The position numbers were made by a program, and so were the translations under genes. From the NCBI RefSeq assembly GCF_030272615.1, contig NC_081414.1, positions 310,881,664 through 310,945,663 on the forward strand: a stretch of 64,000 bases of DNA. Direction: 5' to 3'. The notes beneath the pieces were generated by a model, which saw only the letters and a list, made by a program, of their open reading frames with translations, did not search any database and had not been told where the DNA came from. Below are positions 20,401-30,922 of this stretch, piece after piece; positions within the stretch are counted from its first letter, which is position 1, and every line of letters starts with the position of its first letter. Source of the stretch: Cryptomeria japonica (taxonomy: Eukaryota; Streptophyta; Pinopsida; Cupressales; Cupressaceae).

Positions 20401-21311
20401 GGTTTTATTTTTCTTCTTTTCCCTGGTTGCACTTACCGAGAGTCTGAGACTTAGCCATCATCTACTTCTCTCAACAATTCATTCAAAAACATCATTAATT
20501 TCCATATTCTCCTTTTTTGAATAGCTTATTGGGAAGAGAGGTATCTGATCCACCTTCATTTCCTTGTAAGTCATGTCCAAGTCTTCCCCACTGTCACTGA
20601 AATCCTTAGGAATATTTGTTTCTAAACCAAATTTTCTAATCTGAGATGTAGTCAACCTACAATATCCTTTCTTTCTGGCCTCAAAACTATTTTGTAGACC
20701 TGCCCAAATGTCTTCTAATGCTGGTATATGTGTCCCTCATATGTGATCGACATCATTCCTTTTAATTTACCAAATGGATCATATTGTTCTTGAGCATAAA
20801 AAACTCTTTAATAAATAAGTCTTGTAGCTTGTGAATTGTTGGTTTTGTTGTAGCACTTGTAATGTTCCAGGACAATTGGGAATGTTACCCTTGTTTTATT
20901 CTTATGAGTCATGAGGGCTTGAAACCCTACAATTTTTCTTGAATACTCTAAATGAATAACCCTCTACTAGTGAATACACTCAATCAGATCTAGGTAGACC
21001 GTTGGTTGTGAGTGAAACATGTTCCCCATTCTTGGATCAATTTTTTTTGCTTCGGTTGACAACCAATATTCCACATCACCTATTAGTTTGTAGATAACTG
21101 CAAATATGAATGCATCATTAATTCTTTTGAAATGGTTCTGGGCTAATTGGGAGGGCAGTTGGGTGTAATACTCTAAAATTCTTTTCTCATCGGGTCCTTC
21201 ACCTAATATGATTGTGATACTAAATCCTGGATACACTCTACTCGTAGCCACTATCCATACCACATAGGAGGCCTTGAAAATCCTTTTATTTTGAATTACA
21301 TTGCTTATTTG
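17423..21311 (-). repeat. Element C 3' LTR, 3' segment (R-U5 with ORF)
   Basis: Aligned by eye to 51348-54655 it is clearly the same sequence. Examples are the shared opening tgatgggccttttatacac, the MGSLNQEEVLK coding end, the KGHPPFLSLLEEYE stretch and the region before gatccaccttcatttcct (about 20555 versus 54600). No primer-binding site precedes 17423, as expected for the outer end of a 3' LTR. At 21311 it is cut by the end of element B's LTR, with ATTTG (21307-21311) as the candidate TSD of B. Confidence 0.8.
18524..21302 (-). pseudogene. LTR-borne ORF of element C (3' LTR copy): unknown protein with coiled-coil C-terminus
   Basis: Unrecognised protein encoded in sense inside the LTR. 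The N-terminal side (20967-21302) reads KASYVVWIVATSRVYPGF, EYYTQLPSQLAQNHFKRIND and AFIFAVIYKLIGDVEYWL. A decayed middle follows (20260-20960). Then comes a Gln/Glu/Pro-rich acidic linker (19403-20260). A long helical C-terminal half without stops (18524-19384, 286 codons) carries KQTKWGEIASLDATTATIK, KAQLQQYKQLLMEM and EEVIKKEDLLGGEDFNVL. The order and many residues match the ORF in element B's LTRs. The far N-terminus is missing because B interrupts it at 21311. Stops and frameshifts make this copy non-functional. Confidence 0.6.
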
Positions 21312-21631
21312 TGTTGACGGGTGTTTTGACACACTCACCAATAGTTAGGTAATTTGTGTAAACACTCACCACCTCTCCTGAAAAGCAATAAGTTTCGAAA
21401 AACTAACTACTTTGAGGTCTCTATAGTCGAGTCTCGACAACGATGGGTAGCTCAATGGTTGATGTGGTTGTACCTATGAAGGGGCCTGCTGGTTAAAGGA
21501 ATCCCAATAACTTCCAATAACTCTCCTTTTTTTTTTTTTGTATTTTATGCTTTAAGATTCTCTAGAAACTTCTATTATTTTTTGACTACCCTGAGAAGGG
21601 GAGGCCGAATACCTATTATATCCTTCACACA

Positions 21632-24600
21632 CTATTGAAGCATTCCAATCTTTAACTCCAAAATGTATATGTAGGATTGTAAATTTTCACAACTATCTCC
21701 AGCTAATAGGTCTTCCCTTATTATCTCTTCTTCCCTAAGACTCAAAAATTTATTCAAAACCCAAAACTGTTTGCCAAATGTGTTGAGCTTCCGCTGCCAC
21801 TGTTGAGAACAACAAGCTAATGCTCCTCCAACTTGCATGGGCTTTCTATATTCTTTCATGGTGTTCTGCAAGAATAATCTAATTTTGATGATATTTGTTC
21901 ATGCCCATGCCTTTGTTGTGGCTGCCACCTATCTTACCTCAACCAATGCTTTTATATCTCCCTCTGGGAGTGACGAGGTTGAATGTAAGTTAACATCTAC
22001 GCATGAATCCAGGGGTTTACCCATCTCTACCAACAACTGCTTATATTGTTCTAGCTGTGCCTTGACCTCTGAATGGGAGATGTGCCCTTTTTCTATTCGG
22101 CCCTTGATGACACTAGTAGCCAACTTCAACCTATCTAGCTCTCCCCATTTGGTCTGTTTACCCAATTTGACCTATGAAACCTAATATTTGGGGGAGTCTT
22201 AACCTTTAGGTTGTGTTGGAACTGCTACATTAGCATTCACTTCACCAAAACCGGTTCTTGATAAGTGATGCATTGTCTTTGCTCTCTTTGTTTTTCTTGG
22301 TTCTTCAGTGATGGCCTATTGAAATGTAACCTTGGGTAGCACAACTTTCTTTTTCTTCTTAGAGGTGAAGTTTAACAATTGTGGCACATCCTTATCTTTT
22401 TCACCTTCATGGGGCATGATGTCAGCAATCACCACATTCACGTCTGACTGCTCCTCTGCTTCATCTTTCTCCTCTTCTTCTGTATGCTTAGGGTCTATAA
22501 GTCCATTGGGTTAAGAAATTTGATGAGCCAGGTTGGCTTGGAGAGCAGTATCAACATTCAACTGTTATTTCTTATGTAACTCTCCTAACCTATCATTGAT
22601 CTCTTCTCCAAACTTCTTGCCACCTTTATCAGTTTCCTCCATACCTTGCTTGGCAACTATCTCTTTCAGTAGATCTTCTTGGTCCTACGGAGTTAAGACC
22701 AATATTTCATCCTATGAATCTTAAAGCTCATTTCATTCCTTCTCTCCCCCAAATGGTTGTTGTTCCACAGGTTGCTCGTCCTTTTGGTCAGAATATGATT
22801 CAATATTATGAATGCTTACATTTTCTACAATAGGAAATAATACCATAGTTACTTGAGGTAGAGTTGCTGATGTTGTTGCAAAGACATCGGGTGAAGTTGG
22901 CAGAGGGATTGTAGTGGCCGATGTCAAAATTGGAGCCTGTGTGGTTGCAGTTGGCGGGGGCTGAGTACATGTACTTGTGGTATTAGGAGGAGGTTGTATA
23001 TTTTTGTCAATTTTCCCTTGTTCATCCTCATCTTGAATGCCTTCTCTTGGCCTTTGTCCAATTCCTGCCGGAACAGGGAATACCTATGCCAATGAAACAA
23101 CTCCTAACCCTTCTCTGATTCCAAAATCAACAACCTTCTTCAAAATTTTGGCCTTCCTCATTTTTTCCTTGACTTGCTTGAGGAGGTCCTCTGTACTTTC
23201 TTTGGGTTGTGCCACCTCTTATGGGTCCGTAGAAGTATTCTTTCTAGACCCGAACCATGTCTTACATGCATACTCCTTATAACCCCTTGACTGGGGAACA
23301 CCTGAAGTCAATTCCTTTTGCTTCCCCTTCGAAGCACTCGGCCTAACCCTCAAACTTAGCCACTGCCTAGTTCTATGTATAACAGTTTGATCTATATCCA
23401 CTTCTTCATGCCTTGACCATATGATTGGAGAGAGGGACTTCTTATAGATTTCTTGTTCCTTATATGTAGGGTCTAATAATTCACCATAATCCCTTAACTC
23501 TTTAGGGAGATTGGTCTCTATTTCAAAATCCCTTACTTGCGAAACTGAGAGCCTGGAATACTTTTTCTCTCTAACTTCAAAACCATCTTGGTGGTTGGCC
23601 CAAAAATCCTCCAATCTTGACTTATGTCCCTCATATGCCTTTGGCGTGTTTTTCTTTAGTTTACCATATGGGTCATAATATTCTCTAGCATAACTGAACT
23701 CTTTTAAATTTAGATCCTGCAACTCTTGCTATGTCGTCTTTGCTACCTGAATCTTGGAACAAGAGAAATAACTGATAGAAACTGAAAAATTCATACCTGT
23801 CTTATGTTTTGAGGATAAAAGTGATTGCAGACCAAGCATCTGCCTTACATATTCTAATAATATAATGCGGTCACTAGAGTATCTTGGCAACAACATAGGG
23901 CAACCTGTGAATCCATTGACCCTAATATACGTAGAACATTCATTCTGAATGAACCAACATGCCCATTCCCCAATTATGGCCATTTCTTCTAGGATTATTC
24001 TATAACATGTATCACCTGTGAGCTTGATGATGACAAGGAAAAGGAAGGCATCATTTATTCTTTTGTAATTTGCCTTTGCGTTGCCTAGAGGGAGTTGGGT
24101 GTAATACTCCCACACCTTCTTTTGTCCTTCCTCATCTCTGAGCTGGCCCTCTGTCTGCAACCCTAGGAATTTTCCTGCTCGAGCCGCTACCCAAGCAACA
24201 TATAAAGTGAAGAAAAATTTCTTCATCTTATGCACATCTACCAATTGCCTATGTATCTTATCATACAAAATCCGAGCCCAATCAAAATATTTTTTGCCAA
24301 TCAAAATAGTAGTCATATAATGAAACATCCATGGGTGGAAATGATGGCAATCTGTCTTCCCAAAGGTCTTTCTCAACATAATAATTAAGTCACATTGTGG
24401 CTCCTTAAATTCTGCCCTTACGATGTCATTGGCTTTTAAACCTGTCTTCCTCTTTCCTCGAGCGAATTTTCATTCATATGCCTTTTGCTCGTAGTAACAT
24501 CCCCATCCCATACTTTGGTAGCTTCTTCTTCAGTGGTTAACAACATCTCTTGCTCTCTTGAAGGAATCTCAAACACATATCCCAACATATCAGTAGATAA

Positions 24601-24939
24601 ATCTATCACTATCCTTCCTTGGGCATCAATGCACTTCCTAGTGTCTGCATTGTAGAAGTGTGCCATGGTCATAATGAATTCAGGGGCTTGGATGGATTAA
24701 GGAAAAAAATTTGCTTCTACCAGCCCTAATCTATCGATCCTCCTGTAAGGAGCCTCTAGTCTCAGTTTATCCAATTGTGTTGCAATGTCTTCTAATTCGA
24801 TATGTCCTACCTCTGTATCAGTAACCCATTTGATTTGATCATCCAATTTTGAAACATAGACCTGTCCCTGATAATAGTACTTCATGGTTGCGGGGAGTCT
24901 ATCCAATTCCTTGCCTTTCTTGCTAGAAGTTGGGTCCAC
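21632..24939 (-). pseudogene. LTR-borne ORF of element B (3' LTR copy): unknown protein of about 1000 codons
   Basis: It starts with MDPTSSKKGKELDRLPATMK at 24939, about 700 bases downstream of the LTR TATA box. Successive open pieces are 24697-24939, 24436-24672 (TKVWDGDVTTSKRHMNEN), 23729-24379 (HHFHPWMFHYMTTILIGKKY, WEYYTQLPLGNAKANYKRIN), 23219-23722 (KEFSYAREYYDPYGKLKK), then a Thr/Pro-rich linker (22733-22927) and a coiled-coil region (21632-22165: KQTKWGEL, KAQLEQYKQLLVEMGKPLDS). Only a few stops or frame changes separate them, so the full frame was about 1000 codons. I know no family for it. The His/Trp-rich first half vaguely recalls plant retroelement accessory or plant-mobile-type domains, which is only an impression. 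Confidence 0.65.
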
Positions 24940-25009
24940 CTAATTTTTTTGATATGCAATAAAGAATGACAAATAAGCCTATCACACATGAAATATATCA
25001 ATTATATTA

Positions 25010-26215
25010 CCCACTTCGGGACTTTGGGGTGGGAAAATTTTTTCTCAAACAATTGACCTTGGAACTCTAGGATTCCAAGGTTAAAATTTGGGGTTTTGAA
25101 GTTTAGAGGTGAACTAAAACAATGGAATTTGGGACTCCGGGGTTCTAGGGTAAGACAAGGCTAAAACAACAAAACCTGGGAGTCTAGGGTTCCGGGGTGG
25201 AATAAGCGCACAACTCATTCGGGACTTCGGGGACCCGAAGTCCTAGGGTAGTTCAAATAACGACCTATGAGGAAAGAACTTCAGAACTCCAGGGTTTTGG
25301 GGTTTCATGGTTAGGTTTAGTTCATAGACTGGCCAAAAGGGAAGGTCTGGAACTCTGGGGTTTCGGGGTGAAAGCACAATCCAAAAAAGATTAACCTTGG
25401 GACTCCGGGGTTCCTGAGGTGAAAACAACTACCGAGACCGTAACTCTATCGTTTTGGGGTTAAAAAACCTTAAGGACGCGGGAAGAAAACAAACACGCAA
25501 AATGATAAAAACTAAAAGATCTAAAGTAGAAAACAAAAAAAGCAAAGAAATCCACCAACCTAATGGAATAAATCCTTCGAAAACTCGATGATACGAAGGC
25601 ATGAAGTTGGGAGGCAGAACAAGGGAATCGGAAAACTTGAATGCATAAATGAACTCAAAAGAGTTCATCTCCTCTATTTATACCCCTGATTTTCCATTCG
25701 TATAGTCAAGTTAAACATGACCTCGGGAGTCCGGGGTTCTGAACTTCCGAGGTGAAATTCCAAAAAACCAAAAAAGACAAACAAACTTGGGGACTCTGAG
25801 GTTCTAGGGTTCCGGGTTTGAACAAGCAGGGGCACCTCAGGACTTCAAGGTTTCGAGGCGGTAAAGAAAAGCAAGCAAAACAACTTTAGGACTCTGGGCT
25901 TCTGGGGTTTTGAAGTGACTAACAACAAGACATGAAGAACTTGGAATTTCAGTACTTCGGAGTCCTGAGGCTTCAACGACAAAAAGAGACAAGGCATGAC
26001 TTTGAGACTTCGGGGTTCCAAGGTTGTGACAAACACACAAAAAAAAGAACCTACCTTGGAACTCCTGGGATCCGGGGTTTTGAGGTCAAAATACAACTAA
26101 AAACAAGTGTCTACCTCGAGACTCTGGGGTAGGACTTCAAAAACAAGCAAAGGACACCTCGAGACTTCGGGGATTCGGAGTTCCCAAGTGTCAAGGCAGA
26201 AACAAAAAAAAAACG
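25010..26215. repeat. G-rich degenerate repeats flanking the LTR TATA box
   Basis: On the plus strand, units like GGGACTCCGGGGTTCCGAGG recur at irregular 25-60-base spacing on both sides of the TATA box. Examples are gggactccggggttctagggt at 25133, gggactccggggttcctgagg at 25395, gggagtccggggttctgaac at 25724 and gggattcggagttcccaag at 26169. The 5' LTR copy has the left half (37245-37600). ORFs across the zone only mirror the repeat. Confidence 0.85.
25674..25682 (-). promoter_or_regulatory. TATA box of the element B LTR
   Basis: The minus strand reads GGGGTATAAATAGAGG, a canonical plant TATA box. Element C has GGGGTATAAGTACC at the corresponding place (40487-40494), so this core promoter is conserved between the two families. 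Confidence 0.7.
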
Positions 26216-26569
26216 AGGCTACAAAAAGCAGAAAAGAGGGACCCATATTTTCAAGACAAGGAAACTAATGGGGCAAGGTATGCAGGGCATAACAAATGGT
26301 GACTATCTGGGAAAAATGACTCTAGGCATTTGAGAACCTCAGAATCTTTGATATAACCTGACGCCTAAGGCTGCTAGCATTAAAAAGGATATATAAGAGT
26401 GAAAAGATGAGTGAACCAATGAACAAACAACCAAGTCCAGAACTGAACAGGATTAAATCTTAAGCGTGTGTGCATGATTTATCACTCCATCATTCTCAAT
26501 AATGAAGACAAATAAAGGAAATTGATCCCAAGCTACGTAGGTAAAATCAACCAATGTGTTTTATGTAAG

Positions 26570-26715
26570 GTTATTCTGGGCATAGCTCTACTGCCAGTCG
26601 GGCGTTCATAGCCTCGATAGAGATACCTCTAGCTCCCATCAAGAAGTGCTCCATTGCCAGCCAGGCATCCATAGCCCCGATGGAGATTACTTGAAACACC
26701 CAAGTTTAGTTGCTT
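26570..26715 (-). repeat. Twin conserved motif upstream of the B promoter
   Basis: Two direct copies of a phrase of about 40 bases lie about 60 bases apart: TGCCAGTCGGGCGTTCATAG + CCTCGATAGAGAT and TGCCAGCCAGGCATCCATAG + CCCCGATGGAGAT. Element C has both copies at the same place (41275-41370) in diverged form. The surroundings are much less conserved. Confidence 0.7.
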
Positions 26716-26850
26716 TAAGTGGATCATTTCTTTTCTCTTTCATTTTTTTTAAAAACATCATAGAATATAAAGGCATTATTTCTTTCGACCTTAAAGCAAC
26801 TTTCAAACATTGAAGTCCAATCACTGGGTTGGGAGCCACGGTGGACAACA

Positions 26851-27345
26851 TGAAATATCCCGACTTCTAATTTTTCACTTAGAAACAATTTCATCTGATA
26901 CCTTACAAAAATTTTTGATGTAACTTAATGTGATGGTAGTGATGAGTAATCAGGTTAGCCTCTTCCAAGTGAGAGTCAAGAACTCAAATCATATTTAAAC
27001 TATTATATACCACCTTGAACGAGTGTAGACAAAGGTTTCAAAATTAACCAAATAATAATGAAGCTATAAAGAGAAAAGAGTCGAAGTATCCCAAAAATTT
27101 CCAACCTATTATGCAAAGAACACCTACCTTTCATAATCCTTGAAAATAAACATGTGTCTCGACACAACAAAACAAAACAAAACCAAACCAAACAGGCAAA
27201 CAAAATAGAAAGGGAAACAGACACGCAACATAACAAAAACCCAAATACACAACAAACATACAAACTCAAACAAGCAACAAAGCAAACACAACAAAAACAA
27301 AAACAAATATCTACTATAGTACAACAGGTTGATCTCCATTGCGAA
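26851..27345 (-). other. Element B: 3' non-coding region between integrase and LTR
   Basis: A+C-rich on the plus strand (27160-27320 is nearly all A and C), corresponding to a T+G-rich minus strand. No gene and no clear polypurine tract could be pinned down. Confidence 0.4.
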
Positions 27346-28600
27346 TTAATCAAAATAGTGTTTGACGAACTGACCATTGACGGGCAATGGTACAAGTTCT
27401 CCAGTAAAAAATCTCAACCTAAAAGTGTTCTCCCCTAAAATTTCAGCAACCCGATAAGGACCTAACCACAACTTCTCAAATTTATGGCGATCACCCTTCT
27501 TTTCCTTAGCCTTGTCCCATAACAGAACCAAGTCAGAGATCCGAAAGGCTTTCACCTTGGCTCTTTTGTCAAACCATCACTTAACAACTGTTTGATGCTC
27601 AGTGAAGTGTTGGAGGGTATTAATCCTTTTCTCATCAAGTTTTAATAGATTTACAAGACGAACTTCCACCTAATCCTCAAATTCAATTTCTTCCATAAGT
27701 TGGAAGATAGGTATTTGTAAATTGATCGAGAAAATAGGGGCTTGGCCATAAACAAGGTAATGCAAAGAAGTTCCCAGAGCGGCCTTAATTCTGGTTCGAT
27801 TAGCCCATAAGGCGTACCTCAGCTGATTGTTCCAATCCCTGGGATTTTTATCAAGTAGCTTCTTAATAACATCTAAGATATTCTTATTCTTGGATTTGGC
27901 TACTCCATTACCTTGTAGATAGTAATTAGACGAGAATTTCAATATCACCTTATACTCATACGACCATTGCATCAATTATGTAGAAGTAAAAGCAGAGCCA
28001 TTGTCACATACCAGAGTGAATGGCATACCAAATCTGGTGACAATGTGTTCTTCAATGAATTTAAAAACAACCTCCACAGTAGCATTTCTACATGCTATGG
28101 CCTTCGTCCATTAGGTGCAATAATCTGTTGCTGTGAGAATGAACTTATGTCCTGCAGACGAATTAGGATTAATGACACCTTTGAAATCCAATGCCCATTG
28201 GGCAAAAGGTCTTACCTCAAACACTGGTTGGAGAGGCATGGTGGGATTCCTCTCTCTAGAAGCTGCGGTTTGGCATGTATGGAAATAATGAACATGTTCA
28301 TGAGTATCTTTAAAAATACTAGGCTAGTAATATCCAGCCTTCAAAATATGACGTGGAGTGGCATCTGCTGACCCATGACTTGTACCATACTTCCCATGAA
28401 ATTCCTCAATCATTTTACGGGCTTCTTGATGATCAAGACATTGAAGTGAAATACCTTCATAGTTCTTCCTATAAAGTGTCAAATCCTTGATCATATAATT
28501 GGCACTTTTGAGCCTTAAAGCTCATCTTTGCATGGCTGTCAACCCCTCAGGACACTTGTTATTCAACAAGATAAACCAAATAAGTGTACCATGGGTCCTA
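27346..28600 (-). pseudogene. Element B: integrase, broken
   Basis: Retroviral-type integrase that would insert the cDNA. The N-terminal zinc-binding region reads EEFHGKYGTSHGS and FHTCQ (about 28410-28270; the first Cys of the CxxC pair is replaced). The core has the first Asp region near 28130 and CDNGS near 28000. The C-terminal part of the core (27670-27975) has YYLQGNGVAKSKNKN, where the usual catalytic Glu (GxAEs) is Lys, and then WNNQLRYALWANRTR. The C-terminal domain (27346-27555) reads KFEKLWLGPYRVAEILGENTF and ends FVKHYFD. Frameshifts occur in the middle of the core. Confidence 0.8.
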
Positions 28601-28624
28601 AGTGAATGACTGCAATGTATACTA

Positions 28625-29233
28625 CTAGCATTGGATTTGAGGGATATCAGTTGCCATAGCTTGAGACAACCATTGGTCTCTAACTAACCTCATTGGATGC
28701 ATCTCTAGATCAAACTCTTGTAAAATAGCCATCCATTTCCCTCGGCGTTCTCCCAGCTCTGATTGCATAAGTAGTGATTTAATTGCTTGATCAGGTTCAA
28801 TTGCGTATATTTTTCTCCTCAAGATATAATGTCTGAATTTCTTGACTGCTCTTACTAAAGAAAAAGCCCTTTTCTCAAGAGTAGAATATCTCACCTCAAC
28901 ACTCTTAAAAGGGGAGCTCATGAATGCGATGGGTTTCTCATCCCTTGCTTTCCTCTGTGTCAGAAAAACTACGCTTGAATGCAACAAAGCAAAATAATAT
29001 ATATAAAATGGCAAAGTATAGTCAGGACTAGTCAGTACATGAGCTTCTACAATGGACCTCTTGATTTGGGCAAACTCCTCTCTTGCTTCTGCAATCCATT
29101 CAATCTTAGCATCCTTCTTCATCATTTCATTTAATGGCTTGACTATCTCTACAAACCCAATGATAAATTTTCTGACAAAATTGATCTTCCCGAAGAAATA
29201 TCTCATCTCCTTTTTACTTCCAGGCATCTGCAA
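28625..29233 (-). pseudogene. Element B: RT connection and native RNase H (open, first Asp lost)
   Basis: The 202-codon open piece begins in the RT thumb (GSKKEMRYFFGKINFVRKFI) and covers the gypsy RNase H. The segment SPDYTLPFYIYYFALLHSSV has Tyr-Phe-Ala where the catalytic Asp-Ala-Ser is expected, and element C has YSFAS there. The Glu-bearing STLEKRAFSLV and the segment RHYILRRKIYAIEPDQAIKS are present. The upstream RNase H keeps its own acidic residues, so this one looks like a structural relic. Confidence 0.7.
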
Positions 29234-29269
29234 TTTTAATAATGCATCTACTTGATCCGGGTCTATATA

Positions 29270-30202
29270 TATCCCTCTTTCAGAGATTACATGACTGAGG
29301 AGCTTCCCTTAAGCCACCCCAAATACACACTTCTTGGGATTAAGAGATATCCCATATCTCCGACATCTTTCTAAGGCTTTGCAAAGGTGGTCCAGGTGAT
29401 CTTCCCTGACTTTGGAGAATAGTGTCAAGTCATCCATATATATAATAATACATTTTCCATTTAGGTCTTTGAAAGTTGTATCCATTTCTCTCTAGAATGT
29501 TGCTCCAACATTAATTAACCCAAATGACATCCTTCGGTATGCATAAGTTCCCCACTTCATAGTAAACATTGTTTTCATGCGGTCTTCATGGTTCACCAAA
29601 ACTTGGTTATATCCAGAATAACCATCTAGGAATGACATCGTCTGTAAACCATTGGTGATTTTTAATACCTCATCTAAGGAAGGGAGTGGGTAATTATCCT
29701 TTTCTGATGCCTTATTGAGGTTGCAAAAATCAACACAAAGCCAAATTTCCCCATTCTTTTTCCTTATTGGCACCAAGTTGGCAACCCAAGTGGAGTGACG
29801 TATCGGGAAAATAATCCTAGCAACGAGCAACTTTTGAACTTCCTTGAAAATCAAGGGTTCTATTAATGAATTAACCGGTCTTTGCTTTTGTTAGAATGGT
29901 TTTATATTGGGTTTCAAAGGTATAACATGAGTGATGATTGATGTATCGAATGTTTTCAGATCTTTGTATCCCCATGCTATAACATCAATGTACTCTTTTA
30001 AGATTTGCAGAATTTTCTCCCTCTCAGTGGGAGTACAAATCTTGCCAATGTACATTATCTTCTCTTGACCTTCTAGACCATTATTATGCGGTTCATATTT
30101 TCCAGCATCCGAATCTGTTGTCAATCTCTCTTTTATCCTGGGATCAGAATCAAAAAGCCTCTCTAGAGTGACTATACCTTTGGGAATGACATTTGTAGGC
30201 AA
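29270..30202 (-). pseudogene. Element B: reverse transcriptase, few stops
   Basis: RT motifs in order: WVANLVPIRKKNGEIWLCVD (about 29790-29735), FCNLNKASEKDNYPLPSLDE, FLDGYSGYNQVLVN (about 29635-29595), TYAYRRMSFGLINVGATF (29545-29492), a TAG stop, and then IIIYMDDLTLFSK (about 29455-29420) with intact YMDD. The piece at 29891-30202 (EREKILQILKEYIDVIAWGY) is the N-terminal lead-in typical of plant gypsy RT. At least two stops break the frame. Confidence 0.85.
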
Positions 30203-30399
30203 ATTTATGATTTCTTCATCACCCCCTTAATCAAGATCATCTTATCTATCCTTCTCATCAATGATTTATTTTTCAAAAGCCCTTGAATTAGCAAGGAAAG
30301 CTAGAATGTGTTTGATGTTATCAGGCATAGCAGGTGTGGAGACCAGTTCTACAAAAAATCTCTTCAAAGGAGATTGACTCACTAGTTCTAGTGTACTTG

Positions 30400-30922
30400 A
30401 TGCTACAACCAATGCATTTGATATTCCATTTACTTTCCTAGGCACCAGCTAGATATTGAAAGAATCAAAATCCTCAACCAACCCCCATACTCTATTCCTA
30501 TATGCTGCTAACCTTTTGTCGTGACATGCATATTGGCTTCTTACTTGCTTGACCACCAATTCAAAATCTCCTTGCACTCTTAAGCATTTGGCTCCCTTCT
30601 TATGAGCAAAGAGTATTCCTCTAATTAGGGCCTCATACTCAGTCATATTATTAGTGTAAGGGAATTGGAGTCGATAGGAGGCTAGAAAGGTCTTCCCTTT
30701 GGGACTTGTTAACTCAACTCCTGCTCCACTTCCTTGCTTGGATCTAGACCCATCAAACTTTAGACACCATATTTCATCCTTCAATTTCTTTAAACTCTTT
30801 GACTTAGGTTCAGTGATCAATGGAGGAAGATTAGTTTCCGAAAGTGGTTGTTGTTCCCTAAGTTCGAGGTCTTCTAACACCTGAGGTTGTTCATTTACAA
30901 GTTCCAAGAGTACTTCAAGCAT
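30400..30922 (-). pseudogene. Element B: additional RNase H (aRNH type) upstream of RT
   Basis: Second RNase H domain, of the type acquired by Tat-lineage plant elements. The catalytic carboxylates are visible: Asp in WCLKFDGSRSKQGSGAG, Glu in NNMTEYEALIRG and Asp in VQGDFELVVKQV. The C-terminal VPRKVNGISNALVVA corresponds to ipR..N..AD.LA with Asp replaced by Asn. It lies between protease and RT. The Tat/Ogre layout I know has the extra RNase H after the RT-linked one and before integrase. The 157-codon piece is open to 30449; a stop then precedes the last motif. Confidence 0.8.

Larger units (their letters stand above)
21312..26850 (-). repeat. Element B 3' LTR, giant (about 5.5 kb, upper end uncertain)
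   Basis: It repeats the sequence found upstream of gag at 34019-37608, the exact criterion for an LTR. Shared text runs from tgttgacgggtgttttga to ggtgaaagcacaatccaaa (25398 versus 37608). Beyond that the 5' copy is truncated, so the upper end is not proven. TGTCCACCGTGGCTCCC on the minus strand near 26850 is a candidate start, and it is also seen in element C near 41575 as TGTCCACCGTATTCCCC. A TATA box lies at 25674 and a G-rich repeat zone at 25010-26215. A long sense ORF lies in the U5 side. Confidence 0.75.

Noticed and set aside
25243-26132. Proline/leucine-rich ORFs with apparent repeats (PRSPKV, PRNPRV)
   Set aside because: They mirror the G-rich nucleotide repeat in several frames and on both strands; no single frame is favoured.
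27003-27395. Minus-strand ORF with long hydrophobic Cys/Phe/Val runs that looks membrane-like (possible env)
   Set aside because: It comes from a T+G-rich non-coding stretch after integrase; no counterpart in element C and no signal peptide or envelope motif.
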